The notes under the pieces are model-generated. The model saw nothing but the letters and a program-made list of their open reading frames with translations. It was not told the DNA's origin and searched no databases. A program made the position numbers and the translations under genes. 64,000 nucleotides of DNA, taken from Trichosanthes cucumerina (lineage: Eukaryota; Streptophyta; Magnoliopsida; Cucurbitales; Cucurbitaceae). Where the stretch lies: NCBI GenBank assembly GCA_036507285.1, contig CM071839.1, positions 26,800,601-26,864,600 of the forward strand, written 5' to 3'. Shown here piece after piece: positions 33,079-43,516 of this stretch (positions within the stretch are counted from its first letter, which is position 1; every line of letters begins with the position of its first letter).

Positions 33079-33436
33079 CTTGTACAATCTCATTGCACAG
33101 GATGCCCCCACTCGCATGTCAACCACATGAACGAGTCAGATCACCTCGTCTGTATCTAATACAAAGCGGGTCGCATCCACAGTGTATCCAGGATTAGGTC
33201 TCTAACCCTATCCATATACTGTAGACCGTTCAGGTCATTAACTTGAACGTGATCTTCCCTGTGTGTCCACTACACACCGTTCAAGCTCTAGTTCTCTCAT
33301 AAATTCAATGACCCTGGAGCTTAGTTTATTGGAAAAAGTTTATAAATATTGCGAGACACAAAGTGATGAAATAAATAACTCTTATTAATTTCAATCAATA
33401 TATTACAAACACGAGATTAGGACAAAAATCCTAACA
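33079..33436 (-). repeat. Copia-4 5' LTR, distal part
   Basis: Continues the LTR broken at 29938 (TTGTACAATCTCATTGCAC onward) and ends AAAAATCCTAACA at 33436, like the 3' LTR at 22263. AATAT follows as the right copy of the target duplication. Confidence 0.92.
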
Positions 33437-34109
33437 AATATAACTCTTTATATTATAAATAATGCATGAAAATGCTTAACCTAAGGTGGGATTTCTAAAA
33501 TAAAAGCATACATTATGCATGGCAATAATTACCCAACAATTGCATAATTTAAATAGCAAAATTAGACCAATTTTGACATCCTAAAATGAATTTTAATTAA
33601 TATAATCAAATTATATTAATAAAAAATTAATTAATTAAATATATTAAATATAAAACATTTTTATAATTAATATATAAAATAATACAAAATGTTTCCGTCC
33701 GTTGATGCTCGATGAAACGCCTTCGGCGTTACAACGCTGTAAGTTGTCCGTTTCTGCCCGTTGGAGCGCGTTAACGTAGCGCCTCTAATCTGCGCCTCCT
33801 TCCGCGCAGCGCGCGTTGTTACCGTAACGCACCACAGACGACATATGGAATCTCCTATTCCATGCTCGTTTTCTTTCCGATCTTCTCAGCAACCACCTTG
33901 CCTCGATCGACACAGACTTACAGACTCGATTTACAATTAAATTTGCCCAAAACACCGGGCCCTTACATTGAACGATTCAATGGAAATTGTAAATCTAAGT
34001 GCCAAAATCGAAACCATCTAATTTGCAAAACCGTTCATAAATCTCATGCAAAACAGTAAATCCAACCTTGTTCTTGAAAAAACCAGAAAATAAATCAAGA
34101 ATGCAATTG
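33437..34109 (-). other. Copia-2 leader, PBS-side part
   Basis: The sequence resumes with AATATAACTCTTTATATT, matching the Copia-3 leader where the part at 20458 stops. It includes a GC-rich block at 33717-33835 with GGCGTTACAACGC and GTTACCGTAACGC motifs, the counterpart of the palindrome blocks of Copia-3 and Copia-4. No gene seen. Confidence 0.8.
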
Positions 34110-34122
34110 GGCTCTGATACCA
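34110..34122 (-). promoter_or_regulatory. Primer binding site of Copia-2
   Basis: Minus-strand TGGTATCAGAGCC, the exact initiator-tRNA-Met PBS, two bases from the 5' LTR. Confidence 0.9.
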
Positions 34123-34124
34123 AT

Positions 34125-35688
34125 TGAAGGGAATCAAATCCCGCAGCGGAAGCGATTGTAAATCGCGCGCTCTCGATTTTAGTTACAACGATTTCATTCA
34201 AGAACGTAAACAACTAGATTATGCATAAAATAGAATATGGACAGCAAGAAATATTACCTTTGAAGAACCTTTCTTCAAGTGCTCCTCCTCTTTCACGATC
34301 AAGATCTCAGCAACACGAACCACGAACGGACTAAGACCCGACCACTGGATCTTCTCCATTGTTCTCTAGGTGAGGGAGGAATGTGGGTTCCCCTTAGATA
34401 ATATGAGATGTTGTGAGAGAGAGCGATTGTGGTTTTGGAACCTTTCCAACAACACAATCAAATGGCACTCTATTTCTCTTAACCTAGTTGCATCGCATGC
34501 AACCATATATATAAGGAAATAGGATGGAAATGGCCATCCTACCCTTTCTTTATTCTCCCATTAGTATATGGTTTATATGTGAATCTAATTCACATTAAAA
34601 CTATATATTATATCAATTATATCATATACAATTGATATAACACCTCATGTATGAAATTTGAACACTTCAATTTCATTCCTAACTTTATACCCTCAATATA
34701 ACCATGTTGAGCCAACGGAGGGACCTAATGGACCTACAGTCCATGAGCTCCAATGATATGAGATTGACTGATCAAACTCTTTGATCCAGTTAATCAATAT
34801 TTATTAGCTACATGTCACTCCACTATAGACTTGTAGTTGCACTCTCCTCACTGTAGATTATATTGTGTCCACTAATATAATCATTACCCATGAGTCGACC
34901 CTTCACAAGTTGTTCGTAATTACAGCTGGGTCAAATTACCGTTTTACCCCTATGATTACCTCTTTGTTCCTTAAGCACCATTGATCCTCTAATGAACAAC
35001 AAGTCTACGGTCCTATCATAGACTCATACTCTCATAGAGGGTGGGGCCCCGTTGTTCAAGACCTGGAGTCAGTTCTTAAGGGAACAACCTATCTAATTCC
35101 TTAGTGTAGGAATGAGTGAATTCCATCTTGCACAGTTAAGTTCCCAGCTACCTACGAGGTTTTGTCCCTAAGAATGTAGGCTTATTGAGTCGGCTACAAG
35201 TCACTCTCACCCATACTAGTCTAAGGACAAACCCCTATAAGCAGGAGTTCTTTACTTGCTCAGGATTCAGGTCGAGTCACTAATGATCATCTATAAATTA
35301 CTAGTCTTATCCTGTTAACGGTGTTACATTGGTTAGACTAATAATTTGCGGTTCAGTCTTGTATGAACTCTTCATATAGGATGCCCCCACTCGCATGTCA
35401 ACTACATGAATGAGTTGGATTACCTCATTTGTACTAATTACGAAGCGGATCGCATCCATGGTGTTACCAGAATGAGGTTTCCAACCTTATTCTTATACCA
35501 TAGACCATTTAGGTTATATTCTTGAACTCAACCCAAATAGTGTCCTCTACACTGATGTTCAAGATATATGTTATAACCTTGGAGCTTAGTTTATTGGATT
35601 TATAAAGCAAGACTGTAATTCTATCAAAACAAATAACCCTTTATTTAATTGATCAAAATTACACAAGTTTAGGACATAAATCCCAACA
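34125..35688 (-). repeat. Copia-2 5' LTR
   Basis: Matches the 3' LTR 6160-7720 with scattered substitutions. It ends CATAAATCCCAACA. A TATATATA box on the minus strand is at 34506-34513. The partner flank AACAG follows at 35689-35693. Confidence 0.93.
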
Positions 35689-35693
35689 AACAG

Positions 35694-36899
35694 TTACTCG
35701 CCCAATATGCCTATCTTCTCAAGGACAGGACCAAGTAGGGAGTTGGGAACTTAACTATGCGAGATGGAATTCACTCGTTCCCGACTTTAGGGAAACTAGA
35801 GGGGTTGTTCCCTTAAGTGTTGTCTCCAGGGCTTGGACAACGGGCGCCCACCCTCTCATTGGCACGAGAGGGGTGTTGTGTATGGTTGGACCATTACAAC
35901 ATTGTTGTTCATTAGAGGAGCAGTGGGGACTTAAGGAACAAGAAGTAGACACAGGGGTAAAACGATAATTTGACCCAGTAGTGTCTACGAACAACCTTTG
36001 AAGGGGGACTCATGGGCATTGGTTATATCAGTGGACACATCTTGTCTTACACTGACGGGAGTGCAGCTACGGACTTTAATGGAGTGTTATCGTAGCTAAT
36101 GAATGTTGATTAACCGGGTCCAAGAGTTTGACACGTTAATCTCGGATCATTGGATCTCATCACTGTAGGTCCATAAGGTCCCTCGATTGGCTCAAACTGG
36201 ATTAATAGAAGGTTTACATTTTTTGTGTGAATTTGAAGTGTTCAAGTTCACTAAAGGGTAATTATGTCATTTATATGAGATATGAATGACATATTATATA
36301 GTTTAATGTGAAAGAGATTCATAATTAGATTGAGAGAAATTAAATTGAATGTGATTCAATTTAAAAATCCACAATAATACAAATGTGATTTATAAAATGA
36401 GATATGAGATATCTTATTATATGTGGTTATGCAAATATGATTTGCATAACCGATAGTTGTGGTAAAATGGTAAATATGTGGAGATTTCAACTCCCCCTAT
36501 CACAATTATATAAACCCCTTTGCAAGAAGGGGTGGTAAGGCTTCTTGCTCGTTTTTTGATTTCTCACCAAAAGCAATTAGCAATTCTCTCTCAAACCTCT
36601 CTCTCTCAAACTCTCCTCCCTACGCCAAAGAAGAGAATCCCACCATTCTCCTTCTACCAAAAGTAGAACAACCGAGTAATCGAGTGGAAGTGTCCGGTTC
36701 GTTGGTTTGTTCGAGAAGTTCGAGATCGTTGAGAACAACATGAAAAGTTCGTGATCAAAGGAAGGAATCGTGAAGAAAGGTTCTACAACAAGTAAGTATC
36801 TTACTGTTTTTCCTTCTTTATTAGCATGTTTAGCCTAATTCTATGTGATAGTTTAATTTTAAGATCGTCTTCCACTGTGCGAGATTTTCATTCCCTTCA
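35694..36899 (+). repeat. Copia-5 5' LTR, right part
   Basis: Resumes the LTR broken at 6159 (TTACTCGCCCAATATGCC) and ends CATTCCCTTCA. TATATAAA box at 36507-36514. With 5635-6159 it makes a 1.73 kb LTR. It is more diverged from the Copia-3 LTR than the Copia-4 LTR is. Confidence 0.9.
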
Positions 36900-36901
36900 A
36901 T

Positions 36902-36914
36902 TAGAATCAGAGCC
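36902..36914 (+). promoter_or_regulatory. Degraded primer binding site of Copia-5
   Basis: TAGAATCAGAGCC, differing from the exact tRNA-Met PBS at two positions, at the usual distance from the LTR. Confidence 0.75.
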
Positions 36915-37677
36915 AATCGTTGGCTTCTCGTTGTGCATTTGTTTTCTTAAAATTAGGTGGGTAAATGCTTCGATTTTTGTGATAAATTGTGGCGTTAATT
37001 AAAAGTTGATTAATTTACTCGCATAGACCTAAGTTAATAATGTGATTATAAACTTAGGCTAAACTCAATATAAGCGTTATATTGATAGACTTAGGTAAAT
37101 TTTTGATGGTTTATCTAGGTCAATCCCGAATAATAGAAAGTGTTGAGTTGGAGGAAATAAAGTATATAAGATACATTTAATTTTCCGACCACAAATCTCC
37201 GTAAATTCCGCACCGTGAGATCCATACTCGGCCTGAACCAGACAATCCCTTCGGAGGGCCTTGATCATGGGAGTTGGAACACCGTGAATTCTCGAAAGGG
37301 ATACAGTTTCCTTGTTGGTTATCCTTCTTGGTTCACCCTTCGGTGACTATTGTTTGGACGGATACTTGAAAACTTAAAGATTGAGGGTGACACTCACGGG
37401 ATTCGTTAATAGTTAATGAATTCGACCAAATAATGGTAACTTAACGCCTAATGGAATAAGAGTTATTCTGGGATTAGGGTTTGGTCGAGAAAGTCTCGTC
37501 CTAGAGGAAGAGTGTTTCTGTTCACCCTTTGGTGGCGGTCATTCTAAACCTTTAGGATATCATTGCAAATTTTAAATGACCTAGGGATCATAGGATTAAA
37601 TTTTGCTAAAACTTGATTGGATGTCAAAAAGTTTTTTGCGAATCTGACACAAATTTTATTTGATTTTTCAGCAAAAT
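36915..37677 (+). other. Copia-5 leader, shortened
   Basis: Only 0.76 kb against 2.1 kb in Copia-3. It jumps near 36990 from PBS-proximal sequence to the AT-rich distal part, so the GC-rich palindrome block is missing. No gene seen. Confidence 0.75.
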
Positions 37678-38478
37678 ATGTCTTGCTCAATCATAGCATT
37701 ACTAGCTTCGGACAAATTAGTGGGAGATAACTTTCAAACATGGAAGAACAATATTAACACGATACTTGTAACCGACGACCTTAACTTCGTGCTTACTGAG
37801 GAGTGTCCTCAGTTGCCGACCTCGACTGCATCACGAAGTGTTCGTGATGCATACGATTGGTGGATCAGGGCCAATGAAAAGGCCAAGGTCTACATAATTG
37901 CTAGCTTATCTGAAGTCTTCGCAAAGAAGCATAAGCTGATGATCACCGCTAAGGAGATCATGGAGTCTCTGCAGGACATGTTTGGACAACAGTCCTTTCA
38001 GGTTCGACACGACTCGCTCAAACACGTCTTCAACGCCTGGATGAAAGAAGGGACGTCTGTCCGAGAACACGTTCTGGACATGGTGACCCACTTTAATCTG
38101 GCGGAGATGAACGGGGTTTCGATCGATGAGTCGAGCCAGGTCAGCTTTATCTTGGAGACTCTTCCGAAGAGTTTCCTTCAGTTTCGTAGCAATGTTGTTA
38201 TGAACAAAATTAGCTACACTTTGACCACCCATTTCAATGAGCTACATAACTTCCAGTCCTTGATGAGGATCAAGACACGGAAAGTCGAGGCAAATGTTGC
38301 CTCTGAGTCCTATCACGGGGTTCGACCTGCAGGACTAATCATCTGCTTCTTCTCGCCCAAAGAAAAGAAGAAGAAGATGAAGAAGGGTAAAGTTGACCGA
38401 GTTGCTGCCCAAATGGGCAAAAAGGTCAAGGAAGTTGCAGAAAAAGGAAAGTCTTTCCACTGCAATGGTGGCGCTTAA
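37678..38478 (+). pseudogene. Copia-5 gag
   Basis: ATG at 37678 chosen because MSCSIIALLASDKL aligns with the starts of Copia-3 and Copia-4; upstream codons are leader. 266 codons run through EECPQLPTSTASRSVRDAYDWWI, MFGQQSFQVRHDSLKHVFNAW and a Lys-rich tract. The frame stops inside the zinc knuckle, where the first Cys has become Ser (KSFHCNGGA then TAA). The His and last Cys are lost to the shift. Confidence 0.88.
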
Positions 38479-38529
38479 TCGAGCTTAAAGCGTCCCAAGT
38501 TCCTTGCGGACAGGAAGAATACAGGTAAA

Positions 38530-38916
38530 TGTGATTTACTAGTAACTAAAACTTGTTTAGTGGAGAGTAGTGGCTCTGCCTGGATATTGGATTCGGGCGC
38601 CACTAACCACGTTTGATCTTCTTTTCAGGGAATTAGTTCCTGACAGCAGCTACGAGAGGGTGAGGTGACTTTACGGGTTGGATCTCGGGAGATTGTCTCT
38701 GCTGCAGCGATCGACAAAGTGAAGCTCTTTTTCGACAGGAATTACATTTTATTAGATAATTTGTATATAGTTCCAGGGTTTACTAGAAACCTCGTTTCTA
38801 TTTCCTGTCTTCTTGAACACTTTATTTCTGTAATATTTTCTAGTAATAAAGGTTTATTTCTAGAAATGAAAATTTATTTTGTTCTGCTTCACTTAAGTAT
38901 AATATGTATGTTTTGA
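38530..38916 (+). pseudogene. Copia-5 protease
   Basis: LDSGATNHV codons with the Asp-Ser-Gly triplet at 38590-38598 are followed by a TGA four codons later, then VTLRVGSREIV and NYILLDNLYIVPGFTRNLVSIS in the frame from 38665. At least one stop and one shift make it inactive. Confidence 0.82.
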
Positions 38917-40065
38917 AACCAAATTCGGTCAAAAGCATTTTGAACACTTAATTATTTAAAACAGCAGAAACACGAACTAAAAGAGTAAAAGTTTCTCCAG
39001 AAGAAAATGCCCATCTTTTGCATCTAAGGTTAGGCCACATCAATCTCAATAGGATTGAGAGACTAGTGAAGAGTGGACTTCTAAGTGAGTTGGAAGAAAA
39101 CTCTTTACCGGTATGTGAGTCATGCCTCGAAGGAAAAATGACCAAACGTCCTTTTAGTGGAAAAGGATATAGAGCCAAAGAGCCCCTTGAGCTTATACAT
39201 TATGGCCTCTGTGGTCCGATGAGTGTTAAAGCACAAGGAGGTTACGAATACTTTGTATCTTTTATAGATGACTATTCACGGTATGGGTATATTTACCTAA
39301 TACATAGGAAGTCTGAAACTCTTGAAAACGTTCAAGGAGTAGAAGACTGAGGTTGAGAACCTATTAGGTAAAACGATAAAAACACTTCGATCGAATCGAG
39401 GTGGAGAGTATATGGACATTAAATTCGAGGACTATATGATAGAACACGGAATTACGTCCCAACTCTCAGCACCTGGTATACCACAGCAGAATGATGAATC
39501 GGAGAGGAGAAACAGAACCCTGTTAGACATGGTTCGGTCGATGATGAGTTATACTCGTCTCCCTGATTCTGTTTGGAGTTACGCAGTGGAGATTGCGGTC
39601 TATATTTTGAACAACGTTCCGTCGAAGAGTGTCTGTGAAACACCTTTCGAACTCTGGAATGGGCATAAAGGTAGTTTACACCATTTCAGAATTTGGGGAT
39701 GCCCGGCCCACGTGTTGGTGTCAAAACCGAAAAAGTTAGAACCACGTTCAAAATTGTGTCTATTTGTAGGTTACCCAAAAGAGATTAGAGGTGGTCTATT
39801 TTTCGATCCTAAGGAAAATAGCGTGCTTGTGTCGACAAACTCCACTTTCCTTGAGGAAGACCACGTCAGGGATCATTTGCCTAGGAGCAAAATCGTGTTA
39901 AACGAAATGGACAGTACATCAACAAGAGTTGCTGATGGGGCTAGTACTTCAACAAGTGTTGTTGATCCTAGCACGTCTAGTCAAGTCCGTTCCCAACAGT
40001 TGGGAATGCCTCGACGTAGTGGGAAGGTTGTGAGACAGCCTGAACGTTACATGGGTTTAGCTTAA
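38917..40065 (+). pseudogene. Copia-5 pre-integrase and integrase
   Basis: The frame 39018-39350 has the zinc domain (LRLGHINLNRIE, CESCLEGK) and FIDDYSRYGY; 39412-40065 has the Glu motif (SERRNRT) and the C-terminal part (CLFVGYPKEIRGGLF). The first catalytic Asp is Gly (IHYGLCGP) and the second is Asn (RSNRGGEY), so two of three catalytic residues are gone. A shift lies near 39330-39350. Confidence 0.87.
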
Positions 40066-40884
40066 ACCCAAGTCGTCACCTCTGATGATGACTACGAGGA
40101 TCCATTGTCCTATGATCAGGCAATGGCAGACGTTGACAAGGACGAATGGATTAAAGCTATGGACCAGGAAATGGAGTCGATGTACTTCAATTCTGTCTGG
40201 GAGCTTGTGGATCAACCGGATGGGGTAAAATCTATAGGTTGCAAATGGATCTACAAGCGTAAACGTGGCGTAGATGGAAAGGTGCAGACCTTCAAAGCAC
40301 AACTAGTGGCAAAGGATTTTACCCAGGTTTAAGGGGTTGACTATGAGGAAACCTTTTAACCTGTTGCCATGGTAAAGTCGATCAAGATCCTTCTGGCCAT
40401 TGCCGCATATTATGATTATGAGGTATGATAGATGGATGTCAAGACCGCCTTTCTGATTGGCAACCTTGACGAAACCATCTACATGGACTAGCCCAAGGGG
40501 TTCATAACCCAAGGCCAAGAGCAAAAGGTTTGTCGGCTTCATAGGTCCATTTATGGACTGAAACAAGCCTCGAGGTCTTGGAATATAAGGTTTGATGAGG
40601 CAATTAAATCTTATGGCTTTGATCAGAATGTTGACGAGTCTTGTGTCTACAAGAAAATCGTCGACAAAACTGTTGCATTTTTTATATTGTTCGTGGATGA
40701 TATCCTTCTCAATGGGAATGAGGTAGGATTTCTTACTGACGTAAATAAATGACTAGCTTCACAATTCCAAATGAAAGATTTGGGAGAAGCACAGTATGTT
40801 CTAGGTAACCAGATAGTCCGAAACCGAAAGAACAAAACATTGGCCATGTCTCAAGCGTCTTATATTGACAAGATGTTGTCTAGA
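40066..40884 (+). pseudogene. Copia-5 reverse transcriptase, truncated
   Basis: RT entry is open at 40105-40332 (DKDEWIKAMDQEMESM, IGCKWIYKRKRG), then several stops. The palm has FVDDIL instead of YVDDIL near 40692. The last copia codons are SYIDKMLS; after CTAGA at 40884 the sequence becomes Athila RNase H. About one third of RT and all RNase H are missing. Confidence 0.85.
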
Positions 40885-41326
40885 CCTAGTCACTGCACCT
40901 ATTATGTCTTCACCTGATTGGCAACTGCCATTCGAGTTGATGTGTGATGCAAGTGACTATGTTGTGGGAGTTATGCTAGGACAAAGGCAAGAGAAGGTAA
41001 TACATCCAATATATTATGCGAGTAAAACTTTGAATGAAGCTCAGATGAACTACACAACTACTGAAAAGGAGTTGTTAGCAGTAGTCTTTGCTTTTGAAAA
41101 GTTTAGGCCATATCTGGTTTGTACTAAGGTGGTGGTCTACATAGATCATGTTGCCATTAGGTATCTGTTGGCAAAGAAAGATGTCAAACCCAGATTGATT
41201 AGATGGGTATTACTTCTTCAGGAGTTTGAAGTGGAAATCAAGGATAAAAAGGGTACAGAAAATGTGGTGGCAGACCATTTGTCTAGGATTGAGAATTCTA
41301 AGCCCTACCCTCCCATTCCCACATAA
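40885..41326 (+). pseudogene. Athila A0 RNase H
   Basis: The open frame starts in copia sequence (40865), but from residue 8 it is gypsy: LVTAPIMSSPDWQLPFELMC-DASD. It then has the TTTEKELLAVVFAFEKFR segment with the catalytic Glu and VVYIDHVAIRYLL, where copy A1 has YTDHAAI, so the third Asp is present. Its end is VVADHLSRIENS. RT is missing upstream, so this is a 5'-truncated domain, although RNase H itself looks complete. Confidence 0.88.
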
Positions 41327-41740
41327 GGGATGACTTCCCTGATGAGCAGCTCTTGTTGGTTAGCGAGGTCCAAGACACCAAACCCCTTTGTTCATGGACT
41401 ATGCCAATTACTTGGCTTGCAATATCCTCCCCACGATTTGTCAAAGACAATGAGAAAAGAGGTTCTTTCATGAATCCAAATTTTTACGTGGGACGATCCA
41501 TGTTTATATAGACAATGTGTAGATGGTATGATTAGGAGATGTGTGAGTGAAAGTGAAATACCATCTATTCTAGAACATTGTCATTCGTCCCCTTATGGAG
41601 GCCATTTTGGTGGCCAAAGGACTGCAGCAAAAGTATTTCAATCTGGCTATTATTAGCCATCTGTCTTTAAGGATGCCTATGTTTTTAGTAAGACATGTGA
41701 TACATGCCAGAGGAGAGGCAATATAGGAAAGAGAGAGAAA
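41327..41740 (+). pseudogene. Athila A0 integrase zinc-binding region
   Basis: Homologous to 58511-58930 of copy A1, where the frame shows the His-His/Cys-Cys site (EHCHSSPYGGHFG ... CDTCQ). In this copy frames are shifted near 41375 and 41470, and a TAG in YYQPSVF context (near 41656) is shared with A1. Confidence 0.78.
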
Positions 41741-42676
41741 ATGTCATTGACATACATCTTAGAGGTGGAGCTCTTTGATGTTTGGGGGATTGATTTCATG
41801 GGCCCTTTTCCTCCTTCTAAAGGGAATTTTTATATCTTAGTGGCAGTAGATTATGTCTCTAAGTGGGTAGAAGCCATGGCATGTCAGAATAATGACGCCA
41901 AAATAGTGGGTCGATTCTTGCACAGGCACATATTCACTAGATTTGGGACCCCTAGAGTCTTAATTTGTGATGAGGGCTCTCATTTTGTCAACAAGGAAAT
42001 GAATACCCTCTTGGCCAAGTATAATGTAAAGCACAGAATCTCCACCCCGTACCATCCACAAGCTAATGGACAAGCTGAAGTGTCCAATAGGGAGATTAAA
42101 GGAATCCTTGAGAAGGTTGTAAAACCTCAAAGAAAGGATTGGTCCTACAGGCTGGATGAAGCCTTGTGGGCATATAGGACCGCCTTTAAGACCCCCATTG
42201 GAATGTCCCCATATAGGCTTGTGTTTGGGAAGGCTTGTCACCTACCTTTAGAATTAGAGCATAAGGCATTCTGGGCCTTAAAGGAGTTAAACCTAAATCT
42301 AATTGTTGCAGGAGATCTGAGGCTGCTTCAATTGAATGATTTGGATGAGTTTAGGAAATTTTCCTATGAAAATGCAAAGCTTTACAAAGAGAGGACTAAA
42401 GCTTGGCATGATAGGAAACTCATTCCAAAGACTTTCGAAGAAGGCCAAAGAGTTCTATTATTCAATTCCCGCCTCAAACTTTTTCCTGGTAAGCTTAGGT
42501 CCAGATGGTCAGGCCCTTTCACAGTGATTGAAACTCTCTCTCACAGTGCTATAAAGCTTCGTTGTGAGCAGGATGGAACAGAGTTTCTTGTTAATGGGCA
42601 ACGATTGAAACACAATTGGGGTGAAGACTTCCAAAGGAACATGTCCACATGGAAGTTGAGTGATGATGAAGTGTAG
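41741..42676 (+). pseudogene. Athila A0 integrase core and C-terminus
   Basis: 311 open codons beginning MSLTYILEVELFDVWGIDFM, with first catalytic Asp in GIDFMGPFP. The second is in ICDEGSHF and the Glu in NGQAEVSNRE, 35 residues later, so the triad is intact. The GMSPYRLVFGKACHLPLELEH motif and C-terminal GKLRSRWSGPFTVIE follow. Only the core is open; the zinc region upstream is broken, so it is called a pseudogene. Copy A1 has the same region split by a solo LTR. Confidence 0.85.
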
Positions 42677-43516
42677 TGAATCCTTCTATAAAAAAAAAAA
42701 AAAATCTTAGCTAGGTTGTCTTTTCCCTTTTATTCGTTGTCTATGCATGATAGGAGATTTAGTTGTTCATATAATTCTTGATCCAGTTGTTTCATGTTTG
42801 GCTCTTTGTTTTATCATATATAGTTATTCTTTGATTAAGTGTCGTTAGGATGTAGAATTGAAGCATACAAAAGATTAGAGGTAAGAATTCTTTCTCCCCT
42901 TGCTCGATCACCAAGCATGATTGTTCATTTCGTATGGCTGAATTAAGTGCAATTCCTTTTTTTCCCTATTGAAAACTTTCCAACATACTAGTATAGGTTA
43001 ACTTGTGTTTTTACTAGAATAAAAATCTAAAGCATGTGAATTTTCATTATAGCATGTAATCTAGAATGAATGGAAGCATGTGAAAAGCTAGGATACAATT
43101 TTCTCTATTGTTTTAGGATAATAAAATTCATAGTTTGATGCTTCCCATTAATTTTTAATTGCATGTCTTAAAAAGAATGAGTAAATGTTGACTTTATGCT
43201 TTCCTTTTTGTTTTGCAGGTTGACCTATTTTAGGTTAGATTTTTTTGCCCTTTAGGTTAAGTAGTTGGATAAAGGATAGGAGTTAGTGGGAAAAAGGAAA
43301 AAGAAAGGAAAAAAAAGAAGTTTCTTTGGGGATTAGTCTTTTTTTTTTTAGGGTAAAAGGGAATCCTAGACTTGGAACCTAAAAAAGACTTGAGTTAGGA
43401 GAAACCAATCTGGATCTAATTCTAGCTTAGGCAGAATCTCTCTTAGCTTAGGAAGCTTGCTGTCCATTCCTTAGAATTTTTCTAGTACCTTTCTCTCTTT
43501 TGCTTCATATTTAATC
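42677..43516 (+). other. Athila A0 spacer between pol and env-like ORF
   Basis: 840 bases without a gene: an A-run after the integrase stop, then AT-rich sequence and purine-rich GGAAAAAGGAAAAAG stretches near 43290. It is conserved at 61699-62572. A splice acceptor for an env-like subgenomic RNA could lie here (a TTTGTTTTGCAG stands at 43209-43220), but this is only a motif match. Confidence 0.6.

Larger units (their letters stand above)
20459..33436 (-). mobile_element. Copia-4, minus-strand copia element inserted in the Copia-2 leader
   Basis: LTRs at 20459-22263 and 28488-33436 (the latter split by a gypsy-type element), with all copia domains in order on the minus strand between them. 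Flanks are AATAT (20451-20455), then three extra bases TGT before the LTR, and AATAT (33437-33441) after it. The flanking sequence joins into a leader matching Copia-3. gag is the best preserved in the window; pol is broken by many small indels. Confidence 0.92.
6160..35688 (-). mobile_element. Copia-2, minus-strand copia element split by Copia-3 and Copia-4
   Basis: Two closely similar LTRs (6160-7720 and 34125-35688, 1561 and 1564 bases) face the same way. Between them, read on the minus strand, lie PBS, leader, gag, protease, integrase, the RT start and RNase H. Copia-3 breaks the protease at the Asp-Ser-Gly site and Copia-4 breaks the leader; excising both restores homologous sequence. 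The RT catalytic core is deleted. Flanking CACAG/AACAG is the target duplication. The LTR pair looks only a few percent diverged by eye, suggesting fairly recent insertion. Confidence 0.9.
5635..40884 (+). mobile_element. Copia-5, copia element split by Copia-2 and truncated on the right
   Basis: The 5' LTR lies in two parts (5635-6159 and 35694-36899) separated by Copia-2. Then come a degraded tRNA-Met primer site, leader, gag, protease, integrase and part of RT, ending abruptly at 40884 against Athila RNase H. The remaining RT, RNase H and 3' LTR are missing. It was inserted in the 3' LTR of Copia-1 after GGTAA; the matching right-hand duplication is lost with its 3' end. Confidence 0.88.

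Noticed and set aside
29930..33085. A normal 5-base target duplication around the gypsy-type element
   Set aside because: The flanks CCAGTC and CTTGTAC overlap by only one or two bases when compared with uninterrupted LTR copies.
33862..34213. Host gene fragments at the Copia-2 leader-LTR border
   Set aside because: The ORFs cross the PBS and LTR edge and are explained by leader and LTR sequence.
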